45,290 nt of DNA, from contig CALGKJ010000196.1 of the NCBI GenBank assembly GCA_937930535.1, positions 1 to 45,290 on the forward strand, read 5' to 3'. Under the pieces are notes generated by a model. That model was not told the origin of the DNA. It ran no database searches and saw nothing but the letters and a program-made list of their open reading frames with translations. Below are positions 16,953 through 23,440 of the stretch, in pieces. The stretch is from an uncultured Clostridia bacterium (GTDB taxonomy: Bacteria > Bacillota > Clostridia > Lutisporales > Lutisporaceae). The translations under genes were made by a program, and so were the position numbers. How positions within the stretch are numbered: the first letter of the stretch is position 1; the number at the start of each line of letters is the position of its first letter.

Positions 16953-18425
16953 ATGTCAAAAATTATAGTTGTAGGCTTAGGTTCGGGAAACTATAAGCAA
17001 TTGACCTTAGAAGCCTATGATATTATGAAAAATGCAAAAGAACTGATACTAAGAACAGAAAAGCATCCAACTGTAGAATACCTTAAAAAAACAGGTCTCA
17101 GCTACAGCACCTGTGATGATATATATGATACTCAGGAAACCTTTGAGGATACATACAGCCTCATATGCAAAAGAGTTATTGAAAGCAGCAGAAACAGCGG
17201 AGAAATAGTATACGCAGTTCCAGGACACCCGCTGGTTGCAGAAAAAAGCGTAGAACTCATAATGCAGAGTACTGATAAAAATATTGAAATAGAAATTATA
17301 CCAGCCGTAAGCTTTATAGATGCTATATTAACCGCCTTAAAGATAGATCCCGTAAACGGATTAAAAATAATAGACGGTCTTAGTCTCGACACACAAAAAC
17401 CTGATAACAAATGCGGAAACATAATAACACAGGTATACAATAGATTTGTTGCTTCAGAAGTAAAGCTGAAGCTGATGGAATACTACAAGGACGATTACGA
17501 AATATACGTCATAAGAGCAGCAGGAGTGGAAGACTTAGAAATAATCGAAAAAATAAATCTATTCGAGCTGGATAGAATCCAATGGGTGGACTACCTTACA
17601 AGCATATATATTCCTCCAGTTTCAGAACAGCCCAAATACAATACCATGGATGATCTTACAGCCCTGATGGACAGACTGCGAAGCGACAATGGCTGTCCCT
17701 GGGACAAGGAACAGACCAGAGTAACACTAAAACCGTATCTTCTGGAGGAAACCTACGAGGTTCTGGATGCCATCGAGAAAAATGACATTGATTTGCTGGT
17801 AGAAGAGCTGGGAGATTTACTGCTTCAAGTGGTATTTCATGCACAGATAGCCAAGGAGGATGGGGAATTCGATATAAATGATGTAATAACAGGCATAGTG
17901 CAAAAACTCATTATAAGGCATCCTCATGTGTTTGGAGACGTAAAGGCAACCTCAGAGAGCGGAGCCTTAAAAAGCTGGGAAGCCTCCAAACGAAAGCAAA
18001 AAGGAGTAGAAAGCTATACTCAAATGCTGAAGGACGTGCCAAAAATACTTCCTGCCCTTGTCAGAAGCTATAAGGTTCAGCAAAAAGCAGCCTTGACCGG
18101 CTTTGATTGGACTAATATTGAGGAAGTATTTGCAAAGGTTGAAGAGGAGCTTGGCGAAGTAAAGGACGTATATAACACAGGAAACAAACATATAATAGAA
18201 GAAGAAATTGGTGATTTATTATTTTCAGTTGTAAATGTGGCAAGATACCTGAAAATCCAGCCGGAGCTGGCACTAAAGGGCACTATCGACAAATTCATAA
18301 ATAGATTTAGTTTTATTGAAGAATCTGCCATAAATGAAGGCAAAAAACTCGATGAAATGACCTTACCACAGATGGATAAGCTGTGGGAAATGGCTAAAAT
18401 GCATAATTTCAGCAAAAAAGATTAA
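16953..18425 (+). CDS. yabN: YabN-like fusion: tetrapyrrole-methylase-fold domain plus MazG pyrophosphohydrolase
   Basis: Two domains are fused. Residues 1-220 resemble the SAM-dependent tetrapyrrole (corrin/porphyrin) methylase fold (KIIVVGLGSGNYKQLTLEA, VYAVPGHPLVAEKSVELI). Residues 230-490 are a MazG nucleoside triphosphate pyrophosphohydrolase, with LRSDNGCPWDKEQT, EETYEVLDAIE, EELGDLLLQVVFHAQIA and a second EEIGDLLFSVVNVARYL repeat. MazG enzymes hydrolyse (d)NTPs, probably for pool sanitation; the role of the methylase half is unknown. Length and order match Bacillus YabN. I use ATG 16953, properly spaced from AAAGGAGAG, rather than ATG 16947. Confidence 0.93.
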   Translation: MSKIIVVGLGSGNYKQLTLEAYDIMKNAKELILRTEKHPTVEYLKKTGLSYSTCDDIYDTQETFEDTYSLICKRVIESSRNSGEIVYAVPGHPLVAEKSVELIMQSTDKNIEIEIIPAVSFIDAILTALKIDPVNGLKIIDGLSLDTQKPDNKCGNIITQVYNRFVASEVKLKLMEYYKDDYEIYVIRAAGVEDLEIIEKINLFELDRIQWVDYLTSIYIPPVSEQPKYNTMDDLTALMDRLRSDNGCPWDKEQTRVTLKPYLLEETYEVLDAIEKNDIDLLVEELGDLLLQVVFHAQIAKEDGEFDINDVITGIVQKLIIRHPHVFGDVKATSESGALKSWEASKRKQKGVESYTQMLKDVPKILPALVRSYKVQQKAALTGFDWTNIEEVFAKVEEELGEVKDVYNTGNKHIIEEEIGDLLFSVVNVARYLKIQPELALKGTIDKFINRFSFIEESAINEGKKLDEMTLPQMDKLWEMAKMHNFSKKD

Positions 18426-18515
18426 AACTAGCAGGTAAAAAGAAGGATTTTTTAAAAACGTATAGAATAAGCTTATAGTGCTTAACAACATTTAATTATT
18501 GGAGGGAAACTAGAG

Positions 18516-18791
18516 ATGAATAAATCTGAACTTATTACTAAAATGGCTGAAAAAAGTGAATTAACAAAAAAAGATACTGAAAAAGCTCTGAAAGCATTTA
18601 TTGAAAGCGTAGAAGAAGCTCTAGCTGACAATGACAAGGTTCAACTTGTTGGATTTGGAACATTCGAAGTTAAAGAAAGAGCAGCAAGAATCGGAAGAAA
18701 CCCAAGAACAAGAGAAGAAATCCAGATTCCTGCATCAAAAGCTCCTGTTTTCAAACCAGGCAAAGATTTAAAGGATCTTGTAAATAAATAA
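18516..18791 (+). CDS. hup: HU-family DNA-binding protein
   Basis: This 91-residue histone-like protein dimerises and bends DNA. It is full length for HU, with [20 protein letters not shown] at the start, [33 protein letters not shown] forming the DNA-binding arms, and [14 protein letters not shown] at the end. A GGAGGG ribosome binding site and a following terminator suggest strong expression from its own unit. HU lies between yabN and the S4 protein gene in many Clostridia. Confidence 0.97.
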   Translation: MNKSELITKMAEKSELTKKDTEKALKAFIESVEEALADNDKVQLVGFGTFEVKERAARIGRNPRTREEIQIPASKAPVFKPGKDLKDLVNK

Positions 18792-18810
18792 TAGATAATA
18801 AAAGTCAGAG

Positions 18811-18837
18811 AAATCAGGTCAAGGCCTGATTTTTTTA
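18811..18837 (+). terminator. Terminator after HU
   Basis: AAATCAGG pairs with CCTGATTT around TCAAGG and is followed by TTTTTATTT. The next gene's ribosome binding site follows immediately. Confidence 0.85.
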
Positions 18838-18856
18838 TTTAAAGGGAGTGAAGAAT

Positions 18857-19099
18857 ATGAGACTAGACAAATACCTTAAAAATTCCAGGCTAATAAAAAG
18901 AAGAACAGTAGCAAAGGATGCCTGTGAAGGCGAAAAGGTATACGTAAACGGCAAGCAGGCAAAACCCAGTACAGATATCAAAATAGGCGACATGGTGGAA
19001 ATAGTATACGGAGACAAATCAATCAAGGTAGAAGTACTGGAGGTTACAGATAGAGCAACAAAGGAAGCGGCAAAAGAAATGTATAAGGTGGTAGAATAA
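18857..19099 (+). CDS. yabO: YabO-like S4-domain RNA-binding protein (RqcP family)
   Basis: This 80-residue protein is essentially one S4 RNA-binding domain: MRLDKYLKNSRLIKRRTVAKDAC, then GEKVYVNGKQAKPSTDIKIGD. Bacillus YabO (RqcP) acts with RqcH in ribosome-associated quality control, adding Ala tails on stalled 50S subunits, and the position beside yabP and yabQ matches that gene. I choose ATG 18857, spaced correctly from GGGAG, over GTG 18848. The stop codon lies inside a 21-bp perfect hairpin, so the end of this mRNA is buried in structure. Confidence 0.92.
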   Translation: MRLDKYLKNSRLIKRRTVAKDACEGEKVYVNGKQAKPSTDIKIGDMVEIVYGDKSIKVEVLEVTDRATKEAAKEMYKVVE

Positions 19100-19144
19100 G
19101 ATAAGGAGGTAAGACCAGTAAAGCTTACCTCCTTATCTTATTCT
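19093..19144 (+). promoter_or_regulatory. 21-bp perfect inverted repeat carrying SD and anti-SD sequences
   Basis: The left arm (19093-19113) and right arm (19124-19144) are perfect complements over 21 bp with a 10-nt loop. The left arm contains AAGGAGGT, a perfect Shine-Dalgarno sequence; the right arm contains ACCTCCTT, its exact complement. The arms start within the last codons of the S4 protein gene. No T run follows, so it is not a standard terminator. Confidence 0.8.
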
Positions 19145-19269
19145 GCCAGCAAGTCCCCCAATCATATTTCCCTGCTCACAGCATATATATAAAAAATAAG
19201 GGTATGGTGAGGCAGTCACCAAGCAGAAATTACCGTAAGATGCTGATAGATAATATAGGGGGGTTACTT

Positions 19270-19557
19270 ATGGAAGATAAGAAAGTCATTAAATCTAAGA
19301 CACAAAACATTTTTATTGAAGGCAGAGAAAAAATGACATTAACCGGAGTTAAGGACGTAAGCAGCTTTGATGAAAATACAATAATACTAGATACAGAAAT
19401 GGGAGGCTTGGTAATTAAAGGTACAAACATGCATATAAACAAGCTGAACGTTGATGATGGGAATTTGAATATAGAAGGCTTTATAATATCCTGCTCATAC
19501 ACAGAAAAAAGTACAAGCAAAAAGAACGGAAGCTTCCTAAGCAGTATATTCAAATAA
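19270..19557 (+). CDS. yabP: YabP, sporulation protein
   Basis: This 95-residue protein belongs to the YabP/YqfC sporulation family: small beta-rich proteins with KTQNIFIEGREKMTLTGVKDV, FDENTIILDTEMGGLVIKG, then the conserved LNVDDGNLNIEG and a short Lys-rich tail. YabP is made in the mother cell and with YabQ supports spore formation; its biochemical role is not known. I start it at ATG 19270, directly after AGGGGGG; in-frame codons run upstream to 19204, but that extension is not conserved in character. yabQ follows. Confidence 0.92.
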   Translation: MEDKKVIKSKTQNIFIEGREKMTLTGVKDVSSFDENTIILDTEMGGLVIKGTNMHINKLNVDDGNLNIEGFIISCSYTEKSTSKKNGSFLSSIFK

Positions 19558-19596
19558 GTCTATAGCACGGAGAATAGGCACGAAATGGGGGATGAC

Positions 19597-20127
19597 ATGG
19601 AAACCAAAGAGTTTCAGAGCTTTGTATTTCTGTACACACTTTATGGCGGTATAATTATAGGAATCGCCTATGATATATATAGAGTGCTAAGAGGAACACG
19701 GAAAAAAGAAAAGCTCGTAACTTCCTTGTGGGATTTAACATTTCTGGGTTTTGTTTTATTTGTACTGATTTGGACAATTTTTTCCAGCAACTACGGTGAG
19801 CTGCGAGCATATGTATTTATCGGCTTTACAGTGGGTTTTTTCCTTTATGAAAAAATATTAAGCAGATTGGCAGTCGCTATCTTTCTACACATAAAACGAA
19901 GTCTCATACATTTCTTTAAAACTACAAACAGCTTGCTGCTGCTTCCGTTTAAGTTTCTCTTTAATTTGATATGGTATCCTGTCAGCAAGCTGTTCAGCTA
20001 TATCGCTAAAAAGGCAAAAAAAATAAAAAAGATAAAAAAGCTGCCAAAGGCAATTATCTCACAAAATAAAAAGTATTTTAATTTGATTATTAAAAAAAAT
20101 AAGAACAAGGATAAAAAGGATATTTAA
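19597..20127 (+). CDS. yabQ: YabQ, sporulation membrane protein
   Basis: This protein of about 176 residues has an N-terminal membrane part. FQSFVFLYTLYGGIIIGIAYDIYRVLRG is the family's most recognisable segment, followed by LTFLGFVLFVLIWTIF and a third hydrophobic stretch. The tail is very Lys-rich (KAKKIKKIKKLPKAI, KKNKNKDKKD). Bacillus YabQ localises to the forespore membrane and is needed for cortex formation. The start ATG 19597 is better spaced from GGGGG than the in-frame ATG at 19585. It sits between yabP and divIC, as in related genomes. Confidence 0.93.
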   Translation: METKEFQSFVFLYTLYGGIIIGIAYDIYRVLRGTRKKEKLVTSLWDLTFLGFVLFVLIWTIFSSNYGELRAYVFIGFTVGFFLYEKILSRLAVAIFLHIKRSLIHFFKTTNSLLLLPFKFLFNLIWYPVSKLFSYIAKKAKKIKKIKKLPKAIISQNKKYFNLIIKKNKNKDKKDI

Positions 20128-20184
20128 AGAATACGTCGAATAAATACAAAAAGCAGAAGATAAGTGGTAAATGAGGTATATATT

Positions 20185-20496
20185 ATGAAAAAGAAAAAAA
20201 TTAATATTACACGGATACTTATAACCATTTTTATAATATACACTATTATAACACTAGTAAATCAACAATTTAAAATAATAAATGCAAGACGTAATAATAA
20301 TATCCTTGAAGCCCAGATAAAAGAAGTTGAAAGAGAAAACGAGAGATTAAAAGCTACCTTAGAAGGCGTTGCTTCTGCTGAATATCTTGAAAAGGCTGCT
20401 AGAGAGCAATTAGGCTTAGTAAAACCCGGCGAAAGGGTATACATAAACCAACAGGTACAGGAAACTGTAACGGAAGAAGGGGGTAATCAGCAATAA
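20185..20496 (+). CDS. divIC: DivIC/FtsB-like septum formation initiator
   Basis: This small bitopic division protein has a short Lys-rich cytoplasmic start (MKKKKIN), one transmembrane helix (ITRILITIFIIYTIITLV), and a coiled coil (ILEAQIKEVERENERLKATLEG). It ends with the conserved EYLEKAAREQLGLVKPGERVY of the FtsB/DivIC family. It would join FtsL and DivIB in the divisome. I take ATG 20185 with GAGG eight bases upstream; GTG 20164 gives an unlikely N-terminal extension. The next gene has its own promoter a few bases after the stop. Confidence 0.93.
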   Translation: MKKKKINITRILITIFIIYTIITLVNQQFKIINARRNNNILEAQIKEVERENERLKATLEGVASAEYLEKAAREQLGLVKPGERVYINQQVQETVTEEGGNQQ

Positions 20497-20498
20497 TA

Positions 20499-20527
20499 TT
20501 GACACTTTTGCTGTTTTAATATATTAT
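20499..20527 (+). promoter_or_regulatory. Vegetative-type promoter for the S1-domain gene
   Basis: TTGACA at 20499-20504, a 17-bp spacer and TATTAT at 20522-20527 form a near-consensus housekeeping promoter, 46 bp before the start codon of the next gene. Confidence 0.75.
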
Positions 20528-20572
20528 ATCCATAGTAGGTTTATTGAGATTTAAAGGAGGAGTATTTTTAGT

Positions 20573-21001
20573 ATGCCTATAGAGGAAGGTAAGGTAGTTG
20601 AGGGAATCGTATCAAGTATAACCAGCTTTGGGGCTTTTATTCAATTGCCCGAAGGAAAAACAGGGCTGGTACATATATCTGAGATTGCAGATACTTATGT
20701 AAAAGATATCAAGAATTTTATCAAGGAAAAAGACAAGGTAAGAGTAAAGGTACTAACCGTAGAAAAAAATGGCAAAATTAACTTATCAATAAAGCAAGCA
20801 CAGCAGATAAAAAGAGCTGTAAGACCTGCTGAAATAGATTGGAATCAGGAGTTTAGCAAGAGCCAAGCAAACTCTTTTGAAGACAGACTCGCAAAGTTTT
20901 TAAAAGACAGCGATGAAAAGCTTCAACAATTGAAGAAAAGTACTGACTCAAAAAGAAGCAGCGGCGGTTTTAGAAGAGGAGACAATTCACAGAAAGTATA
21001 A
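20573..21001 (+). CDS. yabR: YabR-like S1-domain RNA-binding protein
   Basis: Residues 1-75 form a single S1 OB-fold domain: EEGKVVEGIVSSITSFGAFIQLPEGKTGLVHISEIADTYV, then VKVLTVEKNGKINLSIKQA. A linker with EIDWNQEF and EDRLAKFLKDSDEKLQQLKKSTDSKR follows, then a basic Gly-rich tail (SSGGFRRGDN). This matches the YabR/general-stress-protein-13 type that binds ribosomes or RNA. At 142 residues it is normal for the family. GGAGG precedes the ATG. Its targets are unknown. Confidence 0.9.
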   Translation: MPIEEGKVVEGIVSSITSFGAFIQLPEGKTGLVHISEIADTYVKDIKNFIKEKDKVRVKVLTVEKNGKINLSIKQAQQIKRAVRPAEIDWNQEFSKSQANSFEDRLAKFLKDSDEKLQQLKKSTDSKRSSGGFRRGDNSQKV

Positions 21002-21077
21002 CTTAACTTGATTTTCTAAGCTGCTATAGGTTTTTGACAATTGATCTATTCACAATGCAATTATTAGTATATGTAAA

Positions 21078-21116
21078 AATAAGCTGTCGGTATACCTGAC
21101 AGCTTATTTATTTTGC
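21078..21116 (+). terminator. Terminator after yabR
   Basis: AATAAGCTGTC pairs perfectly with GACAGCTTATT around GGTATACCT, itself partly self-complementary, and is followed by TATTTTG. It ends just before the ribosome binding site of the ppx-type gene. Confidence 0.85.
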
Positions 21117-21132
21117 AGGAGGTACAAAACAA

Positions 21133-22059
21133 ATGAAAAAAATTGCTGCTATAGATATTGGTACAAACTCTATGAGACTACTGCTATGTGAATGTGACGA
21201 ATCAAATCTGTATAACAAGAGAAAATATACACAGATAACTAGAATAGGTGAAAATGTATCTAAAACAAAAAAAATATCACCAGAAGCAAAGCTGAGAAAC
21301 ATAGAGGCACTAATAAGCTTTAAAAAGCTTGCAGAAGAATATAAGGCAGAGCAGATAATAGCAATAGCCACAAGTGCTGTGAGAGATGCTCAAAATAAAG
21401 CTGAGTTTTTAGAGGAAGCAAAACAAAAAACCGGCATTTATATAAATGTAATCAGCGGAGAGGAAGAAGCAGAGCTTGGAATTACAGGGGTTTTACGGGG
21501 ATATGATAAATCAGAAAATAACCTGCTGGTTATTGACATTGGCGGAGGAAGCACAGAGCTGATATTATATGAAGGCAGAGAAAAGCTTCAGCACAGAGTC
21601 AGCATAGATGCAGGAGCAGTAAGAATGACAGAAAGCTGTATAAATAATAATCCACTCAGCAAGCAGGATAAGCAAAGCTTGGAAATGCTGGTAGAAGCTA
21701 AGTTCAAGGAGCAAATAGATTTTTTAAAAACAAAAAAAATCCATCAAGCAATAGCAATCGGCGGAACTGCCACAACCTTAGCAGCTATTTTTCATAAGCT
21801 TGGTATATATCAAACAGAAATCATACATAATACTATTATACAATACGATTATGTACAAAGCTGCTTTAACGAACTGTCAGCAATGGATTTAAGTGAGCGA
21901 TGCCAAGTAGAAGGACTTCAAAAGGAAAGAGCGGATGTTATAGTTTCGGGAATATATATTCTTCTCCATCTGATTAAGTCACTAGCCCTAAAGCAAGTAA
22001 CCGTAAGCGACAGCGATAACCTTGAAGGCACAATAATAAAAAAACTAAAAATAATTTAA
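21133..22059 (+). CDS. ppx: Ppx/GppA-family exopolyphosphatase
   Basis: This acetate-kinase/actin-superfamily phosphatase acts on polyphosphate or the alarmone pppGpp. The N-terminal phosphate loop AAIDIGTNSMRLLLCE, then IAIATSAVRDAQNKAEFLEE, VISGEEEAELGITGV, the second phosphate-binding motif VIDIGGGSTELILYEG and GGTATTLAAI are all present. At 308 residues it is the short two-domain form common in Clostridia, lacking the C-terminal HD-like domain of the E. coli enzymes. Whether it prefers polyphosphate or pppGpp cannot be read from the sequence. It ends just before the tRNA promoter. Confidence 0.93.
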   Translation: MKKIAAIDIGTNSMRLLLCECDESNLYNKRKYTQITRIGENVSKTKKISPEAKLRNIEALISFKKLAEEYKAEQIIAIATSAVRDAQNKAEFLEEAKQKTGIYINVISGEEEAELGITGVLRGYDKSENNLLVIDIGGGSTELILYEGREKLQHRVSIDAGAVRMTESCINNNPLSKQDKQSLEMLVEAKFKEQIDFLKTKKIHQAIAIGGTATTLAAIFHKLGIYQTEIIHNTIIQYDYVQSCFNELSAMDLSERCQVEGLQKERADVIVSGIYILLHLIKSLALKQVTVSDSDNLEGTIIKKLKII

Positions 22060-22067
22060 AAAAGGTA

Positions 22068-22096
22068 TTGACGTTTTGGTCAAAAGGTTATATAAT
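22068..22096 (+). promoter_or_regulatory. Strong promoter of the tRNA cluster
   Basis: TTGACG at 22068-22073, exactly 17 bp, then TATAAT at 22091-22096, 26 bp upstream of the first tRNA base. This is near consensus, as expected for stable RNA. Confidence 0.85.
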
Positions 22097-22122
22097 AATA
22101 TTTGTCGTCAAGACGATGGCTC

Positions 22123-22210
22123 GCCGAAGTGGCGGAACTGGCAGACGCACAGGACTTAAAATCCTGCGGTCCTAAAGACCGTACCGGTTCGATTCCGGTC
22201 TTCGGCACCA
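22123..22210 (+). tRNA. trnL: tRNA-Leu (TAA)
   Basis: The acceptor stem GCCGAAG pairs with CTTCGGC, the long variable arm is typical of class II tRNA, and the T arm has GGTTCGATTCC. The anticodon stem-loop GGACTTAAAATCC gives anticodon TAA. The CCA end is encoded. Length is 88 nt. Confidence 0.97.
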
Positions 22211-22220
22211 TAAATAATAT

Positions 22221-22297
<77 letters not shown>

Positions 22298-22302
22298 AAT
22301 AT

Positions 22303-22379
22303 GGCGGCGTAGCTCAGCTGGCTAGAGCACTCGGTTCATACCCGAGCGGTCGTTGGTTCGAATCTGACCGCCGCTACCA
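22303..22379 (+). tRNA. trnM: Elongator-type tRNA (CAT), Met or lysidine-modified Ile
   Basis: The cloverleaf is complete: acceptor GGCGGCG/CGCCGCT, D arm AGCTCAGCTGGCTAGAGC, anticodon arm CTCGGTTCATACCCGAG and T arm with GGTTCGAATC. The CAT anticodon with a fully paired position 1-72 excludes the initiator. Methionine is most likely; tRNA-Ile2, read through lysidine, also has CAT and cannot be excluded by eye. CCA is encoded. Confidence 0.93.
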
Positions 22380-22391
22380 ATAAAGTACTTT

Positions 22392-22425
22392 ATCTCAAGT
22401 TTGTAACTTGAGATTTTTATTTTTT
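22392..22425 (+). terminator. Terminator of the tRNA operon
   Basis: ATCTCAAGT pairs perfectly with ACTTGAGAT around TTGTA, followed by TTTTATTTTTT. Confidence 0.9.
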
Positions 22426-22676
22426 GGCTATAACACCTGATGCCTTAAGCCAGTCAATAGGTGTCTTATAAAAGCTGCCATTATTCTGCTAGGCTCCATA
22501 GGAGCAGCATACTTTGCCTGCCTCTCTTTCTTCATGTAATATCAAGTGCATTCTGTTATTAGACTTTTCTACGAAAAAATGCATAATTCAAAATATCCAG
22601 TTGTTTCATTAAAAAGGGTTTATAACATAAACATAAAAAAGAGCCAATACTGACTCTTTTTCATTACCACAATAAA
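22426..22676. other. Degenerate spacer with coding remnants and a repeat fragment
   Basis: No intact gene is visible. On the - strand, two short adjacent frames look like the decayed C-terminus of a protein: one reads KYAAPMEPSRIMAAF near 22500, the other TPIDWLKASGVIAKK ending near 22423, as if separated by a frameshift. I cannot name the family. At about 22580-22610 lies TCCAGTTGTTTCATT, the right half of hairpin 1 of the dispersed repeat. A hairpin at 22634-22662 (AAAGAG...CTCTTT) would serve as terminator for the - strand gene fragment that follows. Confidence 0.4.
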
Positions 22677-23067
22677 CTATTTAAGATAACACAGATACAA
22701 ATAGTCCCCGCCAGCAGATGCATTTAAGTCTGTAGGTATCTTAACATACCCAGCCGGAGCATCTGCATCCTTGCCCTTGATAATTTGTATATGCTTAGTA
22801 GGAGGATTGTGTTTAGGATCCTTTGTGTAGCATAAATATAAATACTTTCCGCCAGCCTTTTCATTCAAATCAATATCGATTTTTGAATACCCTGATGGAG
22901 CAGGCGCATCCTTGCCCTCAACTATTTTAAGGTCAGTAATAGGATAAGCTGTTTCCTCTGCCTTATAACACAAATATAGATAGCTTCCGCCTGCTGCATT
23001 ATTAAGGTCAGTGGGGATTTTTACAAAGTCTGCCGGTGCAGCAGCATTTTTTCCTTTTTTGAAGTTG
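22677..23067 (-). pseudogene. 5'-truncated MABP-repeat protein
   Basis: The - strand encodes three tandem repeats of about 48 residues of the form GK(D/N)A-APA-(Y/F)-KI--DLN--AGG-YLYLCY, which match the MABP (MVB12-associated beta-prism) type. The first repeat starts near 23055; the open frame upstream of it meets a TAG about 25 bases further on, with no ATG, GTG or TTG start and no ribosome binding site. The break coincides with a fragment of the dispersed hairpin repeat (GAAGTTGTTTATCTATA at about 23060). A TTG at 22973 could start a two-repeat product but has no ribosome binding site. I read it as the 3' end of a larger gene that lost its start. Confidence 0.6.
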
Positions 23068-23078
23068 TTTATCTATAT

Positions 23079-23440
23079 CATAATATGATTATACTAGCAG
23101 ACTAATAAATAAGCAGGGGTTTTCCCACGAGTGGTATAAAATAGGCTGTAAGGTACATAATGAGTCAGTTGAAATGCATATCCCCCACTAAACTCATTGT
23201 ATATTTTTTATGTTGTAGAAGTATGGCGAATTATGTTATTATTACCATAAGTCATATAAAAATCAATCTATTATGCTAGATTAATAAACAATTTACACAA
23301 ATAGCTGCAAATAAATTACTATAGAAGCCATATTCTGTGTATAAGATGTTGCATGTGCAACAACTTATACACAAAGATTAATCCAAAATTTTTTTACCCT
23401 TTTTTACAACAAACGACAAAACAGCGGAAGGAGAATGTAC
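23079..23440 (+). promoter_or_regulatory. Upstream region of the biosynthetic cluster with a 38-bp palindrome
   Basis: There is no gene here. At 23336-23373 lies a near-perfect palindrome: TGTGTATAAGATGTTGCA, a TG centre, then TGCAACAACTTATACACA, 18-bp arms with one mismatch. It ends 67 bp before the PKS start codon and is the best candidate operator or leader hairpin for the cluster. No convincing -35/-10 pair stands out beside it; TTTACA at about 23291 with TACTAT 19 bp later is a weak possibility. Confidence 0.6.

Noticed and set aside
22423-22560. Small - strand gene reading KKERQAKYAAPMEPSRIMAAF
   Set aside because: The recognisable C-terminal piece TPIDWLKASGVIAKK is in another frame, with no ribosome binding site; treated as a decayed remnant.
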